Assembly: GCA_022393335.1 (NCBI GenBank)
Contig: JAJEKB010021113.1
Location: forward strand, 100,451 to 164,450
Source: Macrotrachela quadricornifera
Lineage: Eukaryota > Rotifera > Eurotatoria > Philodinida > Philodinidae
DNA length: 64,000 bases
Direction: 5' to 3'
The notes beneath the pieces were generated by a model. It was given only the letters and a program-made list of their open reading frames with translations, did not search any database and was not told the DNA's origin. Positions within the stretch are counted from its first letter, which is position 1. Each line of letters begins with the position of its first letter. The position numbers and the translations under genes were made by a program. This document shows positions 1 through 10,751 of the stretch, in pieces.

Positions 1-616
1 TACATGTTGCAATTCAATGGTATGATATTGAGTGAAATATTTTTGCTCTTTGTTTTGTTTTATTCTGTATTTAATTAAAAGAAAAATATTTGGTTATGTA
101 TAGATTGATTAAGATTAATTCCAGATGATTGTTTTTAATATTGAATAGGTCGTTTTTCTTGATATTCATTCTTTAGATATAAATTAAAACATATGTATTT
201 ATAATTTGTCTTTTCTTTTTTCTTTTAGAATATGATATTTCAAGAATAATAATTCAAATTCTCTTCTATAAAGTATTCTCGTTGAACATTGTATCTTTAG
301 ATTATGTACTAATATTCATTTCAGAATTAAATAAATATGGATTGATTTCTGAATAAATTTAAAACAAAAAACAGATAAATATTTCGAATCTTTTACAAAA
401 TCTGAATAGCTATTAAATATTTATTATCAAATTAATAGAAATACTTATATTTAAATAAATTAAATATCTTAACAATCGAAAAAAAAAAACGTTGGAAATT
501 ATTTTTATCACACATATAGATGTATCTAATGTTGTCAAATTAATTGCAAAGAAGAAAAGAAAAAAAAACCAATAGATTAATATATACATTCTCATAAATA
601 AAAAAAAAAAAGAAAA
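1..616. other. AT-rich intergenic stretch
   Basis: No gene or clear repeat is seen. The sequence is strongly AT-rich with homopolymer A and T runs. It lies 3' of the CAP-Gly gene, which is on the minus strand and stops at 617, so it should contain that gene's 3' untranslated region. Confidence 0.5.
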
Positions 617-3600
617 TCACCAATTTGATACACAGTTTAAGGATATTGAACGTGTAAAATGCTCATTATCATGTGTATTTGTTATTATTGATGATAAACT
701 ATATGCACGTTTGCGAAGTTTTTGTGTAGAAAGAGGAGGTAAATTTGATTTGGATACTGATGTATTTGACATACGTAATGCTCGTTGACGAATACAATAA
801 CGTAATGTTTCATTTTCAAATGTTAATTGACGTTTATCACGTTCTAATTGTGCTAATTGTTCTTTTAATTGATCACGTTCTACAGCCACAACTCTAAAAA
901 TATTATTTATTAAAATTAAATATAAAAAGGATTTTTCTGTAGATACAATTTAATATGTAAAAAAAACTGAAAAAATGGCAATAATTATTTGCATATATAG
1001 AAGAGAAACTCTTGAATGCCTTATCTACTCTATGCTAGTTTGGCAATGAGAAGTTTAATTACTTTTCATTTAATTGCCAATTACGAAGAAGACAAACAAG
1101 ATCTTGATTTCGATTTTCAACCATATCAATTCGTCTTTGTAATGTCATGTGATCTTCACGCTAAATTAATTTAATAAAATATTAAAATAAAATGAAAAAG
1201 AATATAAGTATATCATACTTGAAATACTTGTTCATTAATTTTTGTTCTTAATTGTGTAATTTCTTGATTTTTAAATTCAAGTACAGTTTGTAAACTTGCT
1301 TTATCTTTTTCTAATATTTCTACATGACGTAATAATGGATCAGCATGTTCACTATTTGCCATTTCTTCCATAAATCTATCAACTTTTTCTTGTAATGATG
1401 TACAACGAATTTCTAATTCATTTTTTTCACTCTATTCAAAAGTAAAAAAAAAAATAATGGAAAGAAAAAAGAAATTATTTTGTTTTTTTACTGATAATTT
1501 TTCAATTTGTTGTTGATATTTAATAGATTCTTGTTTATGAATATCTTTTATTTTATCAATTTGATTTCGATATTGTTCATTTAATGTATCTAATTGATTT
1601 TTATGTGATAATTTTAATTGTTCATTTAATATCTATTTAATAAATTTATTTATTTTATTATATGAAAAAAAAAAATCTAAATTCACCTTTAATCGATCAT
1701 ATTCTATTCGAACTAGATTTTCAAAAAGAAAAAAAAAATTTTTTTTTTGTTTTTTATATTCAAAAATTTATTGAACAAACTTTTAGATAGTATCGATTGA
1801 TATTCTTGTTGAGTTTGTTCATTCTAATAAACGTGAACAAAAAAGCGAATTTTTATCGTTGGATTTTAAAATTTAATCATACTTCTGTAATATAATATTG
1901 ACTTATAATACATATAAGATCAAATTGATTAAGTAAATGTTGGTATTGATTTTTAATTGTTTGATTAAGAAATTTTTGTCTAAAATTTTTAAATAAAATA
2001 AAATATCTTTATTATTTTTCTTTACCTGATTAATTCATGATCAAATTGTTCTCGAGTTATATTTGAAGTAGTTTTCGAGAGTTTTGGAATATTTGATGTT
2101 AAATCAGATTGACTATGATTAATTGAATTAGATGGTGAAATAGATTGATTTAATTCTAAATAATATTAATAAATTTTTATAATAGAATGATGATCAAAGT
2201 CTCCTCTTTTAGAATATCTGTGGCTTTTCGGAAAACGATTAGATTTTGACGGATATACTATGTAAATCAGGTTAAGACGAAGATCATAGATCTATAGCTT
2301 TAGTTTTTTGAAGCATATGATTTAAATGGACAAGCTTTTCTTCATAAAGACTAAAAACGTGTTCTGCCAGAATATAGTAATAGGAATACTTTACAATTTA
2401 AAAACCGCTTTGATGTGTGTGAAAATCTTGTCCTATTCTTCGAAAAAATAACAGAATTATCTTTTGAGGAGGGTTGTCCGTTCGAAAAGAAAAGATTTTT
2501 CTACTTGATTGTGAACCAAATGAAACTATTGATTTTTTTGAATTTAATTTATTTATAGATAGAAGACTTTGTTTTGGTGATGTGAATGATGCTTGCCGTT
2601 GAAGTGTTCGAATATTTATTACTGGTACAGATAATTTTCTTTGAGGATCTTAAAGAAACATTTTTTATTTTATTAAAAAATTCTTTTTTTTTCATACCTT
2701 TTTTTATTAATGGAATAAAAGTTGGTACACTAGCTTTTTTCTTATTAAAATTTGATTTATTGTCTAATACATTTATTGATAATTTATTAATTGATGTATT
2801 TGAATTTGTTAATGATTTTGAATTTAATGAATTTCTTTTAAGAATTTTTAAATTTCCATTTGAATTATTTATTTGATGGGATTTTTTAAAATCAATTGTA
2901 GAAGATGATTGATGAAGAATTTCATTTTCATGATCTGATTCATTGATATTACCTTCATCATCATTATCATCATCTTCTTCCTCCTCTTCCTCATCATCAT
3001 AATCTTCATCATCAATTGTACCTTCTTCACTTATTGCTATTGAACCACGTGATTGATTTAATAAATTTTCTTGTTCTTGTTGAAGTTTATGTAAAACTAA
3101 TGATACACTATCCGTAAAATCTGCTTCAATAGGTTCTACAGCTAAAAATATCAAGAAAAATAAAATTCATTATTATTATTAATAAAATATTTTAAACAAA
3201 CATTCATCAATTGTTAATGTTTCAGATTTATTTATTGATTCAATTATGGATTTTGATTGTTCATTTGATGAAAGAATTTCCTAAAATTTTTAATATGATT
3301 TTAAAAATAAATTCTCTATTACAACTAAACGAACATCATTATTTATTTCAATATTTGATATTTGTTGAATAGATGTTGATGAATTTGGAATAATATCAGG
3401 TAATTGAACAAGTTTTGATGATAATGATGATGATGATTTAAGTGGATTTTTTTCAATTTTATTATTTACTGATGTAGATATTGTCATTGAACGTGGTATT
3501 GCTGGTGGTTTTAAACGACTAATTAATCGTTGTGATGTCTAAATATTTTTTTTTTGTAAATTTATTCTTATTGTATTTTTTTAAAATAAATATATACAGA

Positions 3601-4098
3601 TACTCGTTCTTGAGGTGCTAATACAACTTTATCATTTGGTACAAATACTCCATGATTAGTTTTACAATGAAAATATCTTTTTAAAAATAAAAGAAACTAT
3701 TATACTTAATAAAAAATTTTTATTGTTTTTTTTAAATACCGTTTATTGTGAACTTGTCCATCATGTTTACCATCAGGTTCATCAAGTTCAATACCACAGA
3801 ATAATCCTTCAGCAAATTGTACTCTACCTATATAACGAATCGTTCCAATTTTAAGACCATTTACTAATACACGATTGCCAACTTCAAATGATGATTTACT
3901 AGAAATCAACAAAAAAAATATTAAACTTGACCTTCAAAAAAAAAACATAATAATAATCTACATATCATTTTGTGCAGTCAATGACATTGACGTTGTAACA
4001 GGTGTTGTCGGACGTGATGTACTTGGTATGCTACTAGATCCTACAATTGTATTTGATCGTACTCGTAAGGGTAAAAATGATTTACGTTCAGTAGTAAC
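617..4098 (-). CDS. CAP-Gly domain plus coiled-coil microtubule-binding protein, 15 exons, 5' incomplete
   Basis: Likely a CLIP/dynactin-type plus-end microtubule-binding protein. I traced 15 exons: 4098-3962, 3898-3740, 3676-3598, 3538-3323, 3280-3202, 3141-2698, 2648-2505, 2155-2026, 1979-1883, 1823-1781, 1712-1687, 1632-1492, 1431-1219, 1160-1063 and 893-617. They are joined by GT-AG introns and the phases agree throughout, giving 2,283 nt (760 codons plus stop). Exons 1-3 encode a complete CAP-Gly domain: FEVGNRV, then GLFCGIELDEPDGKHDG (the usual GKNDG reads GKHDG), then RYFHCKTNHGVFV. A Ser/Asn-rich linker follows, with an acidic run of Asp/Glu near 2960-3010. From about 2155 to the stop there is heptad-like coiled coil. 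No start codon is assigned: the first exon has an acceptor at 4099-4100, so at least one more 5' exon lies upstream. The family is clear from CAP-Gly; the subfamily is inferred. Confidence 0.82.
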
Positions 4099-5873
4099 CT
4101 ATAATATATAAAGTAAAGAAATGGATTAGTTTACATTGAAAAAGAAGATATTTGATGCGTCTTTTTTTTTTTTCTTACTGTCCAATACCAGACACATTAA
4201 TCTATTCTATAGAAGAGGAAGAAAGAATACATCTAATCAACAACAAAAGATCAATATATGTATTCTTTCTTTCTCATGGGATGAATATAAGTAGAAAAAA
4301 ATTAATAATAAAGAACCATAGATAAGCATTACATGCTGTGAAATTAAATGCATACACATGCACATAACATTTACTTTTTCTCTGATCATTGTCATCGTCT
4401 TATACTTTCATTGTTAATAATAGATTAACCATGGTCATTTTCAATACTAAATTTTATATATAAATGATACAAGAATAAAATTTATGTTAAGTGTTATAGA
4501 CAGCTTAGACAGACATGCTCAAGTGTAAGATATATATATGTATGTATATTTTATCTTACCGAAGTATTCATGTGATTGATTAAATGTTAAAGATAATTTA
4601 ATGTAATAAATGCTTATTCACAAGACGTTATAATCACCGGAAAAGAAAGGCAGACCTTGCAAGACGCCCTACGAAATGAAGCGTATAACAAGTAACAGTC
4701 TTTTTCATTGATATATCATTCAATAGTAGTTAAAGGACATCATTGGTAAATAGACTAAGACCAATATTGTTTATTCATAATTGATGTTATTTTATATAGT
4801 TTTAAAAAGAATTATTTTTGATTTTATGATTATATTATTTTTTGATAAATCTATGAATAATTATTTCGAATGAGACCGCACCTGTCTAAAGAGATAAATC
4901 ATATATGGGGGACATTTATTTGTTTATCTTTTTTTTTTAGTTAGAAAAGTTTTCAATTTAAACTTGTATAATTTGTACGATGTGATCAATGATTGAATGT
5001 TTAGTGTAAATAGACTTGTCTTTTCGTTGTATTTTAATTAATCATCTGTGGGACAGAAACATAAGTGACTTATTTTCTAGTTATAAGACTCGAATAATTA
5101 AATGAGATGAAAACGTAACAATGTTAGTCTAAAAAAAATGATTTTTGTCATTCAAAGTGCGACAACTGTCTTCACCATCAGTTTTCTATTATTTAAACAA
5201 AGAACATTCTATGTAGACAAAAACTGTAACAGAAATGCTTTTTTAAAAGTACAAATATGGGTTGCTTACAAATTCAAAAGACGTATTCTTTTGGAAAAGA
5301 GAGAATTTGAAGATGATAAAATCGCGCTTTCTTCAAGGAAACTTCTGGATTTTTAGTGCAAAAAGTGCATATTTTGGGACCTTAAACAAGCGTTTCTTTG
5401 CTACGAACTTTTTATCTTTAAATAGCATTGTTAAAAAATGTCGGAGTTCTTCGGAGTCTGGGTTAGACTTCTCTCGCAATTGAAAAGATCTAAAGATTAT
5501 TGAATATGTTGGACAAGAAGTGAAAAAACTATAGAATTCATTTTTTAGAAGAGGAAGAGGATAATCAAAAAAAACAAAATACATCAAACATTTTGCTGCA
5601 TGATTAGTTGATTATTTTATCTGAAAAATTAGAATATTTAGACAAATTCTATCATTTTCCTAACGATACTAATTATTGTTAGACTTTCTTTGAAAGAAAC
5701 AACTGTATTTACTATTTCCGATAGATTTTTTTATACGAAATGTGTTGTTTTCATAATATGATCATTTGCTCATATCATTTCTATTCTACATAATTCAAGC
5801 ATTTTTCAATTAAAGAGTATCGAAATCAAGATTGTCTTCACTTGTTTGTTGGTATTGAATTTATTAAATTGCA
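4099..5873. other. Intergenic, expected to hold the 5' end of the CAP-Gly gene
   Basis: I found no convincing exon here. Overlapping open frames at 5138-5587 on both strands have no recognisable motif. The missing first exon(s) and promoter of the minus-strand CAP-Gly gene should be in this stretch or beyond. Confidence 0.35.
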
Positions 5874-6299
5874 ATGGATAATAATTATTTAGTACTACAA
5901 CAAGGTAAAGATGAATGAGAAAATACTTGTAAAAGTGAATATTTTGCTATTTGCTCAGGATGTGAACATGCATCATGGGTTATACAAATGTTAACAAAAG
6001 AACATATAGACTCACTTGAACAAAGCAAGATATTTTTAATTCTCACTCATTCTTAATACCATAACAATTTTAATTTTTTTCAGTTTTTCAACATAATAAT
6101 ATTCCTAAAATGTATGAAATCAAAAGTCTTGCCGCACATCTTAATATATCGCATCATTATGTTCGAATAAGAAAATATTTTTCTATTTTAAATGATGTTT
6201 TTATTTGATATTTATTTCTAGACATGGTTCAGATATCGTCTCCATGCAGAACTTGCTCGTCGTCATTGTCGACATTACAGTCCTCGTGTTGCAAGTTAA
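5874..6299 (+). CDS. Minimal homeodomain protein (85 aa, four exons, two non-canonical introns)
   Basis: Exons 5874-5904, 5959-6024, 6084-6166 and 6222-6299 join in phase to give 85 codons plus a TAA stop, and the protein is little more than a homeodomain. Helix 1 reads LTKEHIDSLEQIF (about residues 24-36), helix 2 reads EIKSLAAHLNI, and the recognition helix reads HHYVRTWFRYRLHAELARR. The diagnostic WF pair is present, but the usual WFxNRR is WFRYRLH, so Asn51 is replaced by Tyr. Intron 1 (5905-5958) is GT-AG. Intron 2 (6025-6083) starts with GC (GCAAGA). Intron 3 (6167-6221) starts with ATAAGA and ends CTAG. All three are needed to keep the homeodomain in frame. Loss of Asn51, which normally contacts adenine in DNA, suggests either a divergent factor or early decay. 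No paralog class is assigned. Confidence 0.6.
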
Positions 6300-6693
6300 A
6301 AAAGCATTTAATTGAACTCTTTAATTATGTAAAAATATTTTTTTCTTCATATAAATAAAATAAATATGTTCAATTTTCCAATCATTTATTCTCACTTTTT
6401 CCATAAATCAATCAATTATCAAGAAAAATATGAAAAAGAAAACAATTGTATAATTCTAGTACATGAACAATATTGATTAATGTATGTTGTGTTTTATATG
6501 TTGGAATTCAACGAATAATAACATTAATATAAGTAAAATTAAAATGAAAAGATGATTTTCTACTATAATAAATTGCTAAAAATGTACCTGTTCACTTGAT
6601 TTTGGCAGCAATTTTATAGATGACGTTTCATGTTGCTTATTGTATTTTATTTCAAACTCATTAACCAGTTGTTGATATTTGGCTTTTACTGTC
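6300..6693. other. Intergenic AT-rich stretch
   Basis: Nothing recognisable. It contains the probable 3' untranslated region of the small homeodomain gene, with AATAAA-like runs near 6350-6365. Confidence 0.4.
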
Positions 6694-6930
6694 TACCCAG
6701 GATAATGCTTACGACCGCCGTAACCGTCAAAAGTCACAACGTATTCTGTTGTTTCCGACAGTTTACGGGTCGTATTTCATCGTATTGTAAATGGGCGTAA
6801 ACAGCCGTTTACGACAGTTACTAATCGTGTACGATACGAAAAAAAACGGCCGTAATAGTATGCATATGAAACGAGTCAAATACGATACAAACTGGTCGCT
6901 TACGGCCGGAGGTGATTGATATGGGTATGT
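6694..6930. repeat. TACGRC-rich short inverted-repeat element, copy A
   Basis: An island rich in CGT/ACG words in an AT-rich setting. It starts near TACCCAGGATAATGCTTACG and ends near ACGGCCGGAGGTGATTGATA followed by GGGTATG; the ends are roughly inverted copies of each other. The interior repeats words such as GTTTACG, CGTATT and ACGGCCGTAA. A second element with the same composition and similar ends is at 25893-26206. No coding content is credible; the open frame at 6763-6978 is a by-product. Confidence 0.5.
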
Positions 6931-7507
6931 CAGTTTGCATGCCTGTTGATTAAATGCAGCACTGGTGATGTTTTGCATTTTTGCAGTAGCGTTCAGATAG
7001 TGATCATATCTTTCTACCTATAATTTTAAAAAAAAGTCAAGGTCAAAATATAATTGTAGATGTAATATTCCTAATTAGAACAGTTTGTTTGAAGTCATAG
7101 AAAACCTACTTATTTCAAATCGTTTAAATAATTCGTAAATACAATAGCAAACAAAAGAAACGGCTTCTAAATTAGAGCATCGAGAGAAAAACAAGCGAAA
7201 ATTTAAAGAACAATTCACTTCACTATTCGAACTTGAAAATTTTGATATACTTCTGGGATAAGAAATGCTCTTTATTCTTATACACATTATCTTAAAATGT
7301 ATTTCGAGATAAACAAAAACAATTTTCATATATAAAGATAAAATTAGCAGGAAATTCGAGTTTTTTAGGAAAATATTCATCCACAGAGTTGTGCTAGAAA
7401 AGAATATTCTGCCTTTCGACTATCAAGAGACATTTTTTATAGTCTAATAATTCTCCTAGAACTATTAATAGCTGTAGCTCTGAGCAAAAGGTTGGCTTGA
7501 ATTAATC
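6931..7507. other. Intergenic, no gene recognised
   Basis: An open frame of 101 codons on the minus strand (7075-7380) has no motif, no neighbours in frame and a low-complexity hydrophobic composition. I treat it as chance. Confidence 0.4.
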
Positions 7508-7883
7508 AGAAAAGATAGCAGATGTAACAGGTAAAGCATCAAATACTTTGAAATGCATGCCTTTCAAAAAATTACTTTTACAACACTGGTTTTATGAGAA
7601 AAACGAGTATTTTTGCTCAAAATTCATTTTTAAAACCCTGCCAGATACAACTTAATGAGCTCTATCATTTGATATAAAATTCAACATCTCATCGAATTCT
7701 ATCTGGCACAGATTTAGGAATGAGATGTTAGGTAGAAATACTCATTTTTTTTTACTAAAAACAGTGTTTTAAAAGTAGTATTTTGAATTTTGTAGCTGCT
7801 TGCTATAATAAGAATTTTTTGAAAGGTATGCATTTCACAGTATTCGATGTTCTACTTACTACAATCAGCATCTTTTCTGGCAC
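7508..7883. repeat. Imperfect inverted-repeat element (MITE-like)
   Basis: The left arm near 7508-7640 (containing GAAATGCATGCCTTTCAAAA) matches the reverse complement of the right arm near 7745-7883 (containing GAAATGCATACCTTTCAAAA). The match continues outwards through AGAAAAGAT at both ends. No transposase is present. The short open frame at 7783-8028 lies across the right arm and is not a gene. Confidence 0.6.
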
Positions 7884-8278
7884 AAATCTGCACCTTGAAT
7901 ATTTTCTCAAAAAATTTGAATCTACTGCCAACTTTACCCATAATATCGTTATGTTAATCTTCATCCTATTTGTAGTTTGTTCTATTCTTGATTTATCAAC
8001 TCCAAGAAATATTGCTATTAAGAAATAAAGTTGATCGTTTCAAAATACAGTACAAAATAAAAGAGCTTTCAGAGGATTTGCGATAATAAAATTAGTTAAT
8101 TATAAAAGCTTTACTTCTCTAATAAATACATTGATACTATCGTTAACATGAGATGATTTTAATCATGTTTATATTGTTATAGAATTAATAAATGTTAATT
8201 TTTATCAAATTATTTAGATTGTGAGAGAATATCTTATCTTCTTTATCAAATATTATTGTTAGATCAGATTAGGCACTA

Positions 8279-8908
8279 GATCAATTCGTCGCATATATAT
8301 GATAGCAAGAGAGACACGTATAGAGAGAATCAATAATTGAATTACACGATTTAAACAAACTTGTTACTTACCAAATTATTGGTTTCAAAAGTTTCGTATG
8401 AAGTTTCTGAGCTATACTGTGCTTAAACGAAATTACTATTAGTTTGATGAGAGCGTCCAGAGCATCAAACTTTCATCTTGAAACACAGGAAAAGCCTTGA
8501 TAATGCGTTTGTCACCATCGAATAACTGGATTGATTCAAGTGAACTGCTTCTTAGTTAATACTGAGAAAGAGTATTAAAAATGTTAAGAACAGTAATGGA
8601 AGCAATACTTGCTCTCAATGTATGTTTAAGTTTTTTTGAATGGTTTATTTTTAATTACGTACCAAATCTTAATTATTTTCAACAAGTTAAATTAAATTTT
8701 ATGCTTCATTTCATTAATTCTCAAAAACTTGTTTCAAATTTTTTCTTAAACTTTATTTTTTTTCAGTCAACTATGACTGGTAGATGTACTTAAGAACACT
8801 TTGGTGAACAGTGTAGTCAGTTACAACTTAGTTTAAATCGTGTAATTCAACTATTGATTCTCTCTATACTTGTCTCTCTTGCTATCATATGTATATGACG
8901 AATTGATC
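8279..8908. repeat. Terminal-inverted-repeat element of about 630 bp
   Basis: The left terminus (GATCAATTCGTCGCATATAT, through AGAGAGAATCAATAATTGAATTACACG, about 90 nt) is matched by the reverse complement of 8817-8908. Both arms carry the same run of AGCAAGAGAGACA, a shared GATTCTCTCTATAC word and a shared AATTACACGATTTAAAC word. The interior has no transposase, so this looks like a non-autonomous element. Confidence 0.75.
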
Positions 8909-9148
8909 GGTCACCTCTTTCACTTTCCTATAAATTTGATCATCATTTTGTCCTGCCTATAAATCTGAAAGAATTAGACACTTTTTAGGTGTATTGGGGA
9001 CGAAAACATGATCAATCCAAGAATCAACATGAGAACCAGTTAATTTTTTCGATTTTGCGCAAGTAATGACGACATTATCAGCTTGGAACATTCGTGATTA
9101 TATACCTGAAGTTTAGTGAAGTTCAAAAGTCTTTAAAAGATTAATAAT
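8909..9148. other. Intergenic, nothing recognised
   Basis: No gene or repeat structure is seen between the inverted-repeat element and the transposase remnant. Confidence 0.4.
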
Positions 9149-9819
9149 TTAAACTTTACCTTCAGTCATTCGACCGCTTGGGTCTTGAAAACATAAGAAT
9201 AGCGGCTCGGCTACTTTTCCATCTATATTGATAGGAGGTTGTATTGTGTAAGAGTGACTATTTGCGTTCTTGGATCTTCCTGAATTAGTTGTTATCTTTT
9301 CTCCTTTAAGAGTAAGTGTACGATCACTTCGAAATTCTTTTACCAAGTTAATTTAATCAGTATTAAAAATCTGACTTGATGAATAGTTCTCTATCTCTGC
9401 TCGAACAACGGTGACAAAATCTTCGGCTGAAGTGTCAATTTCATCAACAACTCATTTTTTTCTTCTTCTTCTGATGAGTCTGTTTGTTCATTATTGTCTT
9501 CCATATCTTCTCCAGATTTTATGTCTTCAATATCTTCATCTTCTGAAGAATCATTTGATGACATTGTTTGATAGAGTATAAATTCATCGTAAATTTCAAA
9601 CAATGGAGCAGACAAGAAATTTTGAATAGTTTCAAAAAGGTACTTGATGAGCTCTTGAATTTTTTTATTTCCTTTAGGCTGATAAGTATCTCCTTTTGAA
9701 ACTCGTTTAGATAGCATAGCTACAACATCAGCTACTTCAATCATTATTTTGAACAAAATGAAGTTGGTATAAGTTATTGTATGCATTAAATGTTTCTCTC
9801 TGACATCGACATGGCACAC
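9149..9819 (-). pseudogene. Decayed DDE transposase (pogo/Tigger-like style)
   Basis: Two minus-strand blocks belong to one former protein. The upstream block (9819-9391) ends with an acidic Ser/Asp/Glu segment. The downstream block (9346-9149) contains NTD, then VKEFRSDRTLTLKGEK, HSYTIQPPINIDG and a PLFLCFQDPSGRM segment. This order resembles the first catalytic Asp region of DDE_1-type transposases. The frame is broken twice: a one-base shift near 9390 and an in-frame TAA at 9353-9355 directly after NTD, where a CAA codon is likely ancestral. The remaining catalytic acids and the DNA-binding region are absent. It is inactive as it stands. The family assignment rests on motif resemblance only. 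Confidence 0.55.
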
Positions 9820-10751
9820 GTGGTCAACAACTATCGATGGTCATTTTTCTCTTTTGTTCTCTTCTTCTCTTCTTTCTTTATTTACGACAGTACACTCCAA
9901 CAAATCTTAAATAATTACAATTTGTTATTCTGAGTTTAGACGAAGCCATAGGTTGAAAATCACTGGAGGAAATAAGTTATTGCTAGAACTAACTGTATAA
10001 ATGCTAATCTAGAACTATTTAGATAAAAAACCTTTTCAAAAGTAAAAAAAAACGCTTTTTTAATGATATCTTTTTGGTCATATTTGGGAAACAGAGCCAT
10101 GAGCACGCAAGCTTCTAGGATTTTCTTAGTCTCAATGAGGTCTATCTGTAGCCAAAAGATGAAGTCAAAAGCTCGGAATCAGTTGAGTCTGTCCCTCGTT
10201 AGATCTATCTGACGCACATACATAGAGCTCGCCTTAACATTTTACTAAAATTTTCGTAACATAAGGAAAACCTTCCGGGAAGAAGCTAAAAAAGGCATCT
10301 TTTGGGGATTTTTCTCATCGCATCGAAGTCTACCTTTTGTACTGAAGCTCAACTTGAAAATGTTTTATGAGTTCTATGAAATCCTTCATTTGATGTATAA
10401 AATCATCTTGACCAAACCTGTTTTCTGGTAATCTCTCAAAGATCCAGGGGAAGATCCTTTCTTAGTTTTGTAAAATTACCATTTTTTTTACAGTACAGTC
10501 TTTGAGAACAGCACAAGTTTATTCTTCCGCATAGAAATACAAATGTTGATCGATATGTCTAAGTGTTGAGATATTGCGTGTCAAATTGAATTAACGTTCA
10601 TTAAGAAATCTTATCTATATAGATGACGAATAAAGTTGATTTTACAACATATATGGTCGTACTATTTAGTAGACGATCTTATCCATCTGGTTTAACAGCT
10701 AACGAAAAACTGATACATGAAACTAATATTCTCTTTCTTTTTCATATTATT
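9820..10751. other. Intergenic, nothing recognised
   Basis: No coding or repeat structure is supported. The right end should hold the 3' untranslated region of the phospholipase; an AATAAA word overlaps that gene's stop codon on the minus strand. Confidence 0.4.

Noticed and set aside
2586..2876. Plus-strand 96-codon frame
   Set aside because: Antisense to a well-supported exon of the CAP-Gly gene.
8581..8793. Plus-strand 70-codon frame
   Set aside because: Lies inside the 8279-8908 inverted-repeat element and has no motif.
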